Source: Planctomycetota bacterium
Lineage (GTDB): Bacteria > Planctomycetota > UBA1135 > UBA2386
Direction: 5' to 3'
Length of the DNA: 64,000 nucleotides
Assembly: GCA_020638655.1 (NCBI GenBank)
Contig: JACKIC010000001.1
Location: forward strand, 992,001 to 1,056,000
Positions within the stretch are counted from its first letter, which is position 1; each line of letters begins with the position of its first letter. Under the pieces are notes generated by a model, which was given only the letters and a program-made list of their open reading frames with translations, did no database searches and was not told the origin of the DNA. Both the position numbers and the translations under genes were made by a program. Below, piece by piece: positions 34,936 to 44,173 of this stretch.

Positions 34936-36429
34936 ATGAAGAAGCCATCGTTCGTCACGTTCTGGACGCTCGCGTCCACCCTCGGTGTCGCGGCGGCCTT
35001 GCCTGCGCAAGGTGCCGTGCGCGTCGCTCCGACTCCCAAGCCCAAGGCGAAGGCCGAGGCCGCGGAGAACCTGCACAAGAAGCTCGCCAAGGCGCTCGAG
35101 AGCATCGACGTCGACGACCTCTCCAAGGAGCAGCGCGCCGAGCTTCACAAGGCGATCGCCAAGGCGCTCGAGCAGGTGGTCAAGGCGGAGACGGAGCATG
35201 CCGTCGTGATCGAGCTGGACGACGTCACCTCCGGCGAGCAGGTCAAGGCGGTCGAGGTCGCCGAGGCACCGCGCCCGCTGCGCGCGCTGCTGGTTCCGCA
35301 GGACCCCAAGGCCCCGAAGGCACCCAAGGCCCCGAAGGCACCCAAGGCACCCAAGGCCCCGGCCGCTCCGAAGGCGCCCGCCGCGCCCAAGGCGCCGCAG
35401 ATGGGCTTCTTCACCCCGCAGAAGGTCGAGTTCCGCACCCAGGAAGGCGGCAAGCCGGGCCAGGCGCAGGTCTGGGTCACCCAGGGCGACGGCGCCGTCA
35501 AGGCGAAGTCGGGCAAGGTCATCGAACTCGGTGACGGCAAGGGCATCGTGATCAACCTCGGCGAGAACGGCGAAGGTGGCACGATCAAGCTCGAAGGCTC
35601 GATCGAGATCGAGAGCGGCGACGGCAAGGCCGGCGAGCACAGGGTGCGCGTGATGAGCCCGGGCATCGCGAAGGCGTACACCACCACGCCCGGCGGCGTC
35701 ATGGTCGTCCGCGAGGGCGAAGAGCCGCGCATGCTGCAGTGGGGTACCCCGGCGCCCCACAAGGCCGAGCAGGCCGAGGTCTTCGAGGTGAAGCGGGAGC
35801 GCGTCGAGCGCGCGATGCAGGAGGCTCGCGCGCAGATGGAGGTCGCCCGCGTGCGCAGCACGGAAGCGCGTGAGCGCGCCGCCGAGGCGCGTGAACGCGC
35901 CGAGGTCGAGCGCAACGTCGCTCGCGCCGACGCCGCCCGCCGGGCCGCCGTCACGCGCACCCGCCGCGCCGCCGCGCCCGAAGCCGGTGACGCCGAGATG
36001 CGCGAGATGATCGAGCAGATGCGCGCCGAGATGCGTGAGATCCGCAAGCTGCTCCGCGACATGCAGAAGTCGAAGGGCCGCAACGACGACGACGATGACG
36101 ACGAAGGCGACGACGACGACGAGCACGAGCACAAGGGTGCCGTGCGCATCGGTCGCGCCGGCGCGCCCGCCGGCGACATGCGTTGGGGCGTCGGCATCGG
36201 CAGTGGGCAGGGCGGCCAGGCGTCGCTGCGCTTCAGCAAGCGCGACGCCGGTGTCTTCGGCTCCGCGGCCGGGACGCCCGCCCGCGAGGTGCGCGCCGCC
36301 AACCCGACGCTGCAGCTGCATCGGGTCGAGGAGGTGAAGTCGACCGAGGCCGCGCCCGCAGAGAGTGGCTCGTCCGCGACCTCGACCACGACTCCGGCCC
36401 CGACGCTGCGCCGCCTGCTCAAGCAATGA
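34936..36429 (+). CDS. Secreted coiled-coil protein with KAP repeats and acidic tract
   Basis: 497 residues. Signal peptide at 1-24 (MKKPSFVTFWTLASTLGVAA), so the ATG at 34936 is preferred over the TTG at 34912. Helical segment about 45-95; Lys/Ala/Pro repeats about 125-155 (PKAPKAPKAPKAP); a beta-rich middle (150-270); a long charged coiled coil about 280-380 (RVERAMQEARAQMEVARVRS, EARERAAEARERAEVER); an Asp/Glu tract with His at about 383-401. It sits 20 bases after the M56 gene and is probably the effector or ligand-side partner of that system. Function unknown. Confidence 0.78.
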   Translation: MKKPSFVTFWTLASTLGVAAALPAQGAVRVAPTPKPKAKAEAAENLHKKLAKALESIDVDDLSKEQRAELHKAIAKALEQVVKAETEHAVVIELDDVTSGEQVKAVEVAEAPRPLRALLVPQDPKAPKAPKAPKAPKAPKAPAAPKAPAAPKAPQMGFFTPQKVEFRTQEGGKPGQAQVWVTQGDGAVKAKSGKVIELGDGKGIVINLGENGEGGTIKLEGSIEIESGDGKAGEHRVRVMSPGIAKAYTTTPGGVMVVREGEEPRMLQWGTPAPHKAEQAEVFEVKRERVERAMQEARAQMEVARVRSTEARERAAEARERAEVERNVARADAARRAAVTRTRRAAAPEAGDAEMREMIEQMRAEMREIRKLLRDMQKSKGRNDDDDDDEGDDDDEHEHKGAVRIGRAGAPAGDMRWGVGIGSGQGGQASLRFSKRDAGVFGSAAGTPAREVRAANPTLQLHRVEEVKSTEAAPAESGSSATSTTTPAPTLRRLLKQ

Positions 36430-36438
36430 GCGGCGCGC

Positions 36439-38268
36439 TCAGGCGCAGTCGAGCGCGCTGCCGAGGCGGCGCGCCGCGTGCCACTGCCTGAACTCGCGCG
36501 CCTGCTGCTTGCCCATGTAGCGGCCCAGCAGGCGCGCATCGGTGCGTCGCAGGTCGATCAGGATCAGCGCCGTGATCGAGTCCTGGAAGTTCGGGTCGAC
36601 GTCGAGCGCGACCAGCTGCCCGCCGAGCTTGAGATACTCACGCAGCAGCACGGGTACGCCGCGCAGCTCGGGCTCGATCTCGGCGACCATCGCGTCGACG
36701 TGACCGAGGTCGGCGATCATCGTCTCGGTCCACTGCAGCGGCAGCAGGTGTCGCTCGACATCGCGCACCGGGTGGCGAGGCCGCGCCAGCTGGCTGAGTC
36801 GCGGGTGCAGGTGGCGGCGCAGGTGATCGACCATCATCTGCTTGCTGACCGCGTCGTGGCTGCCGCTGATGCTGACCGCGCCGAACAGCACGTGATGTTC
36901 TGGGTCGCGGCTCACGAAGGTGGCGATACCGCGCCACAGCAGCTGCAGCGGCAGGAACTCGCGCTGCCACGCCGCCGCGACGAACGATCTGCCCAGTTCG
37001 ATGCCGGCGTCGATCTGCTCGAGGAAGCGGCGGTCGTAGTCGTAGAGCGTGTTGGTGTAGAGGCGGCGCTCGTCGTCGCCGTCGGCCGCGCGACCGACCC
37101 GGACCATGCGGTAGGCGCCGACGACCTCGCGGCGAAGTGGGTGCCAGACGAACAGGTGCTGGTAGTGGACATCGAACTGGTCGAGGTCGATGGCCTTGCC
37201 GGTGCCTTCCCCGACCTGCCGGAAGGTCTGTTCGCGCAGTCGGCCGATCTCGCGCAACAAGTGGGGGATCTGCGGCGCGTAGGCGTACCAGACCTCGAGC
37301 TCGCCGCTGGAGGTGAGCCGCTGCGATGCCGGCAGCGCGGCGATGTCGTGGGCCAGCCTGCGGGGTTCCACCGGTGCGACGATGGGCTCGTGGCCGTCCA
37401 TGCTGAGGTTCCCCGACGCCGGCCCGCGCCGGGTCGGGCGGCGGCCGAGGATCTCGGTGCGCAACCGCAGGTAGCCGGTCAGCTCGTCGCCGCCGCGGAA
37501 GTTCAGCAGCTGGCCGTGGGCGATCGGATTGCCGACGCGCACGGTCATCGTGCGGCCACGCATGCGCAGGGCTTCGCGCGCCAGCAGCAGCGTGCGCAGC
37601 CGGGAGTGGAACAACCCGGCCAGCTGGAACAGGCGCGAGTTGCCGCCGCGGATGTGCATCGGCAACACGGCGCAGCCGGCGAGGCGTTGCAGGCGTGCGA
37701 CGTTCGGGTGCCAGGTGTCGTCGATCGCGTCGCGGTGCCGCCACGTGCGTGTCGCGACCTTGCCCGCGGGGAACACCAGCAGCGCCCCGCCGGCGCGCAG
37801 CCAGCGCACGGCGCCGAGCATCGAACGCCGGTTCGAGTCGACGGCGTCGGCGGCGCCCGTCGGATCGACGTCGAGCAGCAGGCCGCGCAGCTGCGGCACG
37901 CGTCCCAGCCAGCGGCTGCCGAGCAGGCGCACGTCGTCGCGCACGCCGAGCAGCAGTTGGCCGAGGATCAGGCCGTCGACGATGCCGTGCGGGTGGTTGG
38001 CGACGATCAGGAGCGGGCCCGTGCGCGGCACCTTGCCGACGTCGGCCTCAGGGCAGAACCGGTTCAAGGCGAGTTCCTCCATCGCCGTGGTCAGCCGCTG
38101 CATCGGCGTCGCGTCCACGCCGGCGCGGCGCAGCGCGCGCTCGCCGACCCGCTGTAGCGCGGCGACGCCGAGCACCCTCTCCAACCAGCCCGGCAGTGCG
38201 CGGTCGAAGCCGGGTGGCGGAGCTCCGTGCAGTTCGTCGTGGGCAAGCAGGTGGGGCTGCGCTGTCAT
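36439..38268 (-). CDS. Fused PlsC-like acyltransferase and OlsB-like N-acyltransferase
   Basis: 609 residues. N-terminal half is a PlsC-type acyltransferase with the H-x5-D variant in NHPHGIVDG (His92, Asp98), followed by FPAGKV at about residue 167. C-terminal half (about 305-565) is a GNAT-like N-acyltransferase resembling OlsB: WYAYAPQIPHLLREIGRLRE, IDLDQFDVHYQHLFVWHP and VVGAYRMVRVGR. OlsB plus an O-acyltransferase makes ornithine (or glycine/serine) lipids: an amide acyl chain and then an ester one. A fused enzyme could do both steps at the inner membrane. Convergent with the coiled-coil gene, nine bases apart. The exact amino acid substrate is not readable. Confidence 0.8.
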   Translation of the reverse strand: MTAQPHLLAHDELHGAPPPGFDRALPGWLERVLGVAALQRVGERALRRAGVDATPMQRLTTAMEELALNRFCPEADVGKVPRTGPLLIVANHPHGIVDGLILGQLLLGVRDDVRLLGSRWLGRVPQLRGLLLDVDPTGAADAVDSNRRSMLGAVRWLRAGGALLVFPAGKVATRTWRHRDAIDDTWHPNVARLQRLAGCAVLPMHIRGGNSRLFQLAGLFHSRLRTLLLAREALRMRGRTMTVRVGNPIAHGQLLNFRGGDELTGYLRLRTEILGRRPTRRGPASGNLSMDGHEPIVAPVEPRRLAHDIAALPASQRLTSSGELEVWYAYAPQIPHLLREIGRLREQTFRQVGEGTGKAIDLDQFDVHYQHLFVWHPLRREVVGAYRMVRVGRAADGDDERRLYTNTLYDYDRRFLEQIDAGIELGRSFVAAAWQREFLPLQLLWRGIATFVSRDPEHHVLFGAVSISGSHDAVSKQMMVDHLRRHLHPRLSQLARPRHPVRDVERHLLPLQWTETMIADLGHVDAMVAEIEPELRGVPVLLREYLKLGGQLVALDVDPNFQDSITALILIDLRRTDARLLGRYMGKQQAREFRQWHAARRLGSALDCA

Positions 38269-38353
38269 CGGGCCTGGCCGTGCTGCGGCCGACGATCAGC
38301 CTGCAGGCCACTGTGAGCGCGTGCACAAGGCTGCGTGAGCTCTCGCCGCGGCC

Positions 38354-39211
38354 TCAGCGTGGCGCGTCGATCTCGGCGACGGTCAGGTCGCGGCCGAACG
38401 GGTCCTGCTCGTCGCGCTGCACGCGCCTCAGCACCGCGCGCGCGAACGGGTTGTCCGGATTGCGCGCGACCGCCTGCTCGAGCCACACGATCGCCTGCTG
38501 CCGCTTGTCCTGCAGATACAGCGCCATCGCCGCGAACAGGGCGGGTCGCTCGTCGTCGGGCATCGCTTCGGCGGCGAACTGCAGATGTTCGAGCGCCCCG
38601 GCGGGATCGTGGCCGAGGAAGCGCGGCGCGAGCAGCTTGCGCAGGCCGAGCGCGAGGTGCAGCTTGGGCTGCTCGGGGATCAGCTCGACGGCCTTGGCGA
38701 GGGCCTTCTGGATGCGCCCGTTCCACTGCAGGGCGGAGCTGAAGCCGGTGATGCGTTGGCCGAGTAGGCCGGCCTCGAGGCGGTAGAGGTCGCCGCTGTC
38801 GTCGCCGAGCGTGCGCGCCTTGTCGGCGGCCGCTAGGCCGAGGTCGACGTCGGCGGCCACTTCCGTCGGCAGCGTGTCGTAGAGCGGCTTGCCGACGGAG
38901 ATGCCGCGCAGGGCGGTGCGGGTCTGCAGGCGCGACAGCGCCGCGCTCGCGAGCAGGTGCCAGGCTTCGGCGTCCTCGGGGGAGGTGCGGGTGCGTTCCT
39001 GGAGCTCACGCACGACCTCGTCCATCGTCGCGACCTTGCCGCTGCGGCGGCCCATGTCGATGCGGCGCGCGAAGTCGGATTTGGGCGCCGTCTGGCCGAC
39101 CTGCTCGGGCACCGCGACGTCGGCGATCGCCGGATCACCGAGCATGCCGTAACCGGTGGCACCGATGGCGACGATGCAGCCGCAGCAGAGCAGGGCGATG
39201 GAGCGACTCAT
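38354..39211 (-). CDS. TPR-like anchored protein at end of glc operon
   Basis: 285 residues. N-terminal hydrophobic segment (SIALLCCGCIVAIGATGYGML) is a signal anchor. The rest is helical with TPR-type pairs: VRELQERTRTSPEDAEAWHL, LHLALGLRKLLAPRFL and AMALYLQDKRQQAIVWLEQA. Conserved positions fit tetratricopeptide repeats. Its ATG overlaps the glcF stop (ATGA), so it is co-translated with glycolate oxidase. It may serve as a periplasm-facing assembly or scaffold factor, but nothing in the sequence proves this. Confidence 0.72.
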   Translation of the reverse strand: MSRSIALLCCGCIVAIGATGYGMLGDPAIADVAVPEQVGQTAPKSDFARRIDMGRRSGKVATMDEVVRELQERTRTSPEDAEAWHLLASAALSRLQTRTALRGISVGKPLYDTLPTEVAADVDLGLAAADKARTLGDDSGDLYRLEAGLLGQRITGFSSALQWNGRIQKALAKAVELIPEQPKLHLALGLRKLLAPRFLGHDPAGALEHLQFAAEAMPDDERPALFAAMALYLQDKRQQAIVWLEQAVARNPDNPFARAVLRRVQRDEQDPFGRDLTVAEIDAPR

Positions 39212-40455
39212 TCGGGGGGCAGCAGCAGCTCGACGGGGTGGCGGACGGGCACATCGTGGCCGGCCGCGCGCAGATGACTGTCGATCTGCATCATGCAGCC
39301 GGGGTTGCCGGTGACGACGAGGTCGGGGCGGGCGGCGAGCAGCCTATCGATCTTGCGCCTGCCTATTTCCGCGGCGACTCCGGGTTGCAGCAGATTGTAG
39401 ATGCCCGCCGATCCGCAGCAGTCCTCGGGCGACTCGTGCGGCACCAGCTGCAGGCCGGGAACTTCGCCCAGGAGCTGCCGCGGCTGGCTGCGCACGCCCT
39501 GGCCGTGGCACAGGTGGCAGGGGTCGTCGTAGACCGCGCGGCGCGGCAGCGGCGCCGGGGTCGCGGTCAGGCCCTCGGACGCCAGGAACTCGCTGACGTC
39601 GCGGCACTTGGCGGCGAACGCCCTGCCCGCGTCGTCGCCGAGCAGGTGGCCGTACTCTTTCATCGCGCAGCCGCAGCCGGCGGAGTTGTTGAGGACGACG
39701 TCGACGCCGGCGAAGGCGCGGGTGTTGGCCGCGGCGAGCTGCCGCGCGCGCTCGGGTTGGCCGGCGTGCACGAGCAGCGCCCCGCAGCAGCCCTGCTGCG
39801 CGGGCACCTCGACGTGGAAGCCGTTGACGAGCAGCAGCCGCAGCGTGGCGCGGTTCACGCGGCCGAACATCGGCTCCATGATGCAGCCCGTGAACATGCC
39901 GACGGTGACGCCGCGGGCGCGCACGTGCGGCGGCGGCGCGTGCCGGCCGGTCGGCAGCGGTCGACGTTCGTGGCCCGGCGGGATCGGCGGCGCCAGGCGC
40001 GCCATCGCCGACGGGATCAGCCGCAGCTTCGTGGCCAGCTTGCGCAGACCGAGGACTTCGCAGGCGCGCAGCAGCGCGAACAAGAGGCGCAGCCGGCCTT
40101 GGCGCGCGACGACGTGCCACAGCAGCGTTCGCGTCAGCCACGCCGCGAGGCCGCGCTGCGGTGTGCGTCGCTCGAGTTCGCCGCGCACCGTCTCGAGGAT
40201 CTCGCCGTAGCGCACGCCCGAGGGGCACGCGGTCTCGCAGGCGCGGCAGTCCAGGCAGCGGTCGAGGAATGGCCGGATCGCGTTCGGGTCTTCGACGCGG
40301 CCCTCGGTCAGCGCGCGCATCAGGTAGATGCGTCCGCGCGGCGAGTCGGCTTCGACGCCGAGCACCTGGTAGGTCGGGCACGTTGGCAGGCACAGGCCGC
40401 AATGCACGCAGTCGAGCGTGCGCGGGTAGGCAGGAGAATCAGGCGAACTTGCCAT
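39208..40455 (-). CDS. glcF: Glycolate oxidase iron-sulfur subunit GlcF
   Basis: 415 residues (E. coli GlcF about 407). Two 4Fe-4S motifs: CVHCGLCLPTCP (C16, C19, C22, C26) and CLDCRACETACP (C67, C70, C73, C77). Two cysteine-rich CCG domains follow, with GCCGALLVHAGQ and CCGSAGIYNLLQ. This subunit passes electrons from the GlcD flavin to the respiratory chain during glycolate oxidation to glyoxylate. The start at 40455 overlaps glcE by 17 bases. Confidence 0.95.
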   Translation of the reverse strand: MASSPDSPAYPRTLDCVHCGLCLPTCPTYQVLGVEADSPRGRIYLMRALTEGRVEDPNAIRPFLDRCLDCRACETACPSGVRYGEILETVRGELERRTPQRGLAAWLTRTLLWHVVARQGRLRLLFALLRACEVLGLRKLATKLRLIPSAMARLAPPIPPGHERRPLPTGRHAPPPHVRARGVTVGMFTGCIMEPMFGRVNRATLRLLLVNGFHVEVPAQQGCCGALLVHAGQPERARQLAAANTRAFAGVDVVLNNSAGCGCAMKEYGHLLGDDAGRAFAAKCRDVSEFLASEGLTATPAPLPRRAVYDDPCHLCHGQGVRSQPRQLLGEVPGLQLVPHESPEDCCGSAGIYNLLQPGVAAEIGRRKIDRLLAARPDLVVTGNPGCMMQIDSHLRAAGHDVPVRHPVELLLPPE

Positions 40456-41470
40456 CGGGGTCGAGCGCGCGCGAGAGGGCCTCGGCGAGTCGCAACTGGC
40501 CGGGATCGGTGGGGGTGGCGAGGCCGCGCCGTGCGGAGGCGCCGTGGAGGATCGTCGCGGACACCTGCAGGTCGGCGAGCGCGGTGAGCATCGCGTCGCT
40601 GGTGGCCGGGGCGTCGAGCGCGAGTTCGAACCGGCCGCCGCCGTAGAGCAACAGCCGGGCCGCGGCGGGAACGGCCGCCAGCAGCGCCGGCAGGCGACTC
40701 GGCGTCAGCAGGCCGCCCAGCACCTCGCCGCCGGTGGGCGTCGGCAGATGCAGCTCCCCGATCGGCTGGGCCTCGACGAGCTCGTGGCGCGTCAGCATGT
40801 CCCGCACGAAGTTGGGGCGCCCCGCGACCTTGCCCTCGAGCGTGAACGAGCCGTCCGCAGCGCGCGCGAGCCGCAGCACCGCGGGAGGAGTGGCCAGGTT
40901 GCGCAGGGTCGTGAAGCGCTGCTGCGCGGCGGGCGCGTCCAGGTCGGACACCACGAACCACGTCGCGGCGCGCGGTCGCGGCCGCAGCCGCAGATGCAGG
41001 CGCGTCGCCACGAACAGCCGCCCCTGGCTGCCGACGAACAGCTTGTGCAGATCGAAGCCGGCGACGTTCTTGACGACGCGCGCACCCGAACGGAACGCGG
41101 TGCCGTCGGCGAGCAGCGCGTCCATGCCGAGCAGGAGTGAGCGCGGCGACGGCGAAGTCGGCGCGGCGGCGCCGATCGGGTCGCTGGCGCACAAGCCGCC
41201 GATCGTGCCGCCGCCGAGACAGCCCAGCTCGAGGTCGTGCTCGGCGAGCGCTGCGTCGAGCGCGGCGCGCGTCACGCCGACGCCCACGGTGCAGGTCTGG
41301 TCGGGTGCGTCGAGCCGTTCGATCGTGTCGAGCCCGCCGACGTCGAGGATCGTCGCGTCACCTGGATCGGCGCGCCGTTCCTGCCGCGAGCCGCCGGCGC
41401 GGATGCGTACCCGGCGTGCCGCGCGCAGGGCCTGCGCGACCTCGTCGGTGTTCGTCGGTCGCGCGGTCAT
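40439..41470 (-). CDS. glcE: Glycolate oxidase FAD-binding subunit GlcE
   Basis: 343 residues (E. coli GlcE about 350). N-terminal FAD_binding_4 half-domain: VRIRAGGSRQERRADPGDAT and VGVGVTRAALDAALAEHDLE; then GGTIGGLCASDPIGAAAPTS and RVVKNVAGFDLHKLFVGSQG, the latter a strong GlcE signature. It associates with GlcD and GlcF. ATG at 41470 overlaps the glcD stop (ATGA). The C-terminal third is less conserved, as usual. Confidence 0.92.
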   Translation of the reverse strand: MTARPTNTDEVAQALRAARRVRIRAGGSRQERRADPGDATILDVGGLDTIERLDAPDQTCTVGVGVTRAALDAALAEHDLELGCLGGGTIGGLCASDPIGAAAPTSPSPRSLLLGMDALLADGTAFRSGARVVKNVAGFDLHKLFVGSQGRLFVATRLHLRLRPRPRAATWFVVSDLDAPAAQQRFTTLRNLATPPAVLRLARAADGSFTLEGKVAGRPNFVRDMLTRHELVEAQPIGELHLPTPTGGEVLGGLLTPSRLPALLAAVPAAARLLLYGGGRFELALDAPATSDAMLTALADLQVSATILHGASARRGLATPTDPGQLRLAEALSRALDPDGKFA

Positions 41471-42918
41471 TGGCCGCCTTCTCCGAGCACCCGCGCGGCG
41501 ATCTGCGGCCACTTCGCCGACTCGGCGCACGAACTCCGCGTCGGCAGCACCTTGCCCGGATTGCAGAGGTCGTCGGGGTTCCAGGCCGACCGAACGCGCG
41601 CCATCACCTCGAGGTCGGCGGGTGAGAACATCATCGGCACGTGCTCGAGTTTCTCGCTGCCGATGCCGTGCTCGCCGGAGATGCTGCCACCGAGGTCGAC
41701 GCACAGCTGCAGGATCTCGCGGCCCGCGGCGACCGCGCGCGCGGTCTGGTCGGCGTCGCGCCCGTCGAACGAGATGTTGGGGTGCAGGTTGCCGTCGCCC
41801 GCGTGGAAGACGTTGGTGAGCAACACGCCGTGGCGCTCGCCGATCGCCGCGATGCCGGCGAGCGCGTCTTCGAGGCGGGTGCGCGGCACCACGCCGTCGA
41901 GCACGTAGAGGTCGGTGTTCAGTCGTCCCATCGCGCCGAACGCGCCCTTTCGGCCCTTCCAGAGGCGCTTGCGCTCCGCGGCGTCGGCCGCTTCCTCGAC
42001 GCTGAGGGCGCCGTGTCGGGCGAAGAACTCGCGCACCTCGGCGGCTTCCTCGGCGAGCACTTCGCGGGGACCGTCGATCTCGACCAGCAGCACGGCCGCC
42101 GCGTCCTCGGGATAGCCGGCGCGGTAGACCGACGCCTCGACCGCGCGGATCGTCGCCTGGTCGAGGATCTCGAGCGCGGCGGGCACCAGCCCGGCCGCGA
42201 CGATGTCGCCGACCGCGCGACAGGCCGAAGACATGTCGGCGAAGGCCGCGAGCAGCGTGCGCACCTCCTCCTGATCAGGGCACAGCCGCACCGTGATCTC
42301 GGTGGCGATGCCGAACGTGCCTTCGCTGCCGCAGAACAGACCGAGGAGGTCCAGGCCGTGGGGGGCGCGGGCGCCCGCGTGATCACCGAGCCTGGCGAGG
42401 CTGCCGTCGGGCAGCACCACGAGCGCCCCGAGCACGTGGTCGGTGGTCATGCCGTACTTGAAGCAGTGCGGGCCGCCGCTGTTCTCGGCGAGGTTGCCGC
42501 CGATGGTGCACACCGTCTGGCTGCTGGGGTCGGGGGCGTAGTGCAGGCCGTGCGCGTGCACGTGCCGCGTGAGGTCCAGGTTGACGACGCCTGGCTGCAC
42601 CACGGCGTAGAGATCGTCTGTCGAGATCTGCAACACCGAGCGCATGCGCGCCAGGTCGACGACGACTGCATCGCGGCCGGCCGTCGGGCCGCCGGACAGG
42701 CAGGTGCCGGCGCCTCGCGGCACGAACGGCACCCTGGCATCGGCCAGAACCCGCACCACGGCCTGCACCTCCGCCGTCGACTCGGGCAGCACCACGGCCC
42801 GCGGCCGCGACCGGTGCACCGTGAAGCCGTCGCACTCCCAGGCGAGCAATGCGTCCCTGGAATGGACCACGCGCGCCGCGCCGAGCAGTCGGGTCAGGGC
42901 CTGTTCGAGCGGTGGCAT
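41467..42918 (-). CDS. glcD: Glycolate oxidase catalytic subunit GlcD
   Basis: 483 residues (E. coli about 499). FAD site VPFVPRGAGTCLSGG and TIGGNLAENSGGPHCFKYGM; then VLPDGSLARLGDH, FCGSEGTFGIATEITVRL, HAGDGNLHPNISFD and SGEHGIGSEKL, all hallmark strings of the GlcD/D-lactate dehydrogenase family. It oxidises glycolate (or another 2-hydroxy acid) to the keto acid. The start ATG at 42918 is preferred over one at 42963, because homology begins just after it. Order glcD-glcE-glcF-TPR. Confidence 0.95.
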   Translation of the reverse strand: MPPLEQALTRLLGAARVVHSRDALLAWECDGFTVHRSRPRAVVLPESTAEVQAVVRVLADARVPFVPRGAGTCLSGGPTAGRDAVVVDLARMRSVLQISTDDLYAVVQPGVVNLDLTRHVHAHGLHYAPDPSSQTVCTIGGNLAENSGGPHCFKYGMTTDHVLGALVVLPDGSLARLGDHAGARAPHGLDLLGLFCGSEGTFGIATEITVRLCPDQEEVRTLLAAFADMSSACRAVGDIVAAGLVPAALEILDQATIRAVEASVYRAGYPEDAAAVLLVEIDGPREVLAEEAAEVREFFARHGALSVEEAADAAERKRLWKGRKGAFGAMGRLNTDLYVLDGVVPRTRLEDALAGIAAIGERHGVLLTNVFHAGDGNLHPNISFDGRDADQTARAVAAGREILQLCVDLGGSISGEHGIGSEKLEHVPMMFSPADLEVMARVRSAWNPDDLCNPGKVLPTRSSCAESAKWPQIAARVLGEGGQ

Positions 42919-43026
42919 CGGCCGGGCAGCATAACGACCGGCGCCCGCAGGCAAGCGCCGCACATCGAGGTCTGACCTGTCGTGTACGTCAAGCTCCTAG
43001 GGGTTCGTGGCCGATCATCTGGCCGT

Positions 43027-44160
43027 ATGTCCCGTGTCCAGGTGAAGAAGGTCGTGGCGGTGCTCTTCCTCGAGTCCGCCAAGCTGACCCTGGACCACAT
43101 CGCCGAGTATCGCCTCGAGTTGTCGAACTCCGGCGTGACCGGCGCGCCGGATCTGCCGCGCATCTACGGCGAGTTGCGGCGCCTGCGCGACTACCTGCAG
43201 CGCTGCCTGTCAGGACATCAGGAGTCGGTCGCGCTGGAGATCTCGCCGCCCGATTGCGCGCTCCTGGTCGCCTGCTGTCGTCGCATGTACGAGTGGCTCG
43301 ATCAGCGCATCGTGTCCGAGCAGATCATGTCGCCGGACGAGAAGGCGCTGGTGCAGCGCAAGCGTCAGGTGCTCGGCGACTGGTCGGTCGAGCTCGCGGA
43401 GAAGCCGCTCGTCGAACTGCCGATCCCGGGCATCGGCAAGACGCAGAGCGAGGCGGTCCGCGCGCTTCGTACGCGCATCAGCAACAAGCTGTTCAAGCAG
43501 AGGGTCATCCCCGGGGTCGGCCAGCAGGGGCCGCGCGGACCGCAGATGAGCGCCGGCGTGTCGCTGATGGGCGACATGCAGGTCGCGCAACCCGACCCCT
43601 TCGCCCTCCCGGATGTCGGCATGGCTTCGACGCAGGCCAGGCCTCCGGCGCAATCCGAGTCGACGTCGTTCTCGGCCAGCCAGTTGATCGACGCCACCAA
43701 GCTGCGTGATCCGCGGCTGCGGTCCCTGGTGCAGGTGGACCTGAGGAGCTTCGACCGCGCCATCGAGAGCAAGGACTACCGCATCGCCACCGTGCTGCTC
43801 GGCTGCGTGCTCGAGTCGGTGATGCTCGACTTCGTGATCCAGAAGCGCACCGAACTCGGCATCGGCGGCGGACCCGAGACCTGGAACCTCTCGGAGCTGC
43901 TGATCAAGGCGATGGGGTCGGCGTTCACGCCGCACGATCGCTCGTCGGCGTTTCATCTGTTCGCGGCCCGCAACCTGCTGCGGCCGGCGCTGCAGATCAC
44001 CACGCCGACGGTGGTCACCGCGGCGACCCTGCAGAAGCTGCAGGAGTTCGTGCACCGCGCGTTCCGCAGCCTCGGCTTCACGTCGACGGCGCAGGGCACG
44101 CCGGCCGCGGGCGACGCGGACCCGTACTCGATGTACGGGCTGCGCTTCGACGAGGACTGA
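43027..44160 (+). CDS. Uncharacterised cytoplasmic protein
   Basis: 377 residues from the ATG at 43027 (a GTG at 42982 is in frame but has no better ribosome site). No signal or membrane helix. The N-terminal 170 residues are helical, charged and Arg-rich; a Pro/Gly/Gln-rich linker (VIPGVGQQGPRGPQMSAGVS) follows; the C-terminal 150 residues form another helical bundle (RIATVLLGCVLESVMLDFVI, FHLFAARNLLRPALQI). No motif I recognise. It is divergent from glcD across 108 bases and convergent with the M19 dipeptidase. Confidence 0.6.
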   Translation: MSRVQVKKVVAVLFLESAKLTLDHIAEYRLELSNSGVTGAPDLPRIYGELRRLRDYLQRCLSGHQESVALEISPPDCALLVACCRRMYEWLDQRIVSEQIMSPDEKALVQRKRQVLGDWSVELAEKPLVELPIPGIGKTQSEAVRALRTRISNKLFKQRVIPGVGQQGPRGPQMSAGVSLMGDMQVAQPDPFALPDVGMASTQARPPAQSESTSFSASQLIDATKLRDPRLRSLVQVDLRSFDRAIESKDYRIATVLLGCVLESVMLDFVIQKRTELGIGGGPETWNLSELLIKAMGSAFTPHDRSSAFHLFAARNLLRPALQITTPTVVTAATLQKLQEFVHRAFRSLGFTSTAQGTPAAGDADPYSMYGLRFDED

Positions 44161-44173
44161 CGCGGCGGGCGGT

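Noticed and set aside
35307..35400. Short-period repeats that could suggest a CRISPR or satellite
   Set aside because: They are in-frame Lys-Ala-Pro codons within a secreted protein and have no spacer structure.
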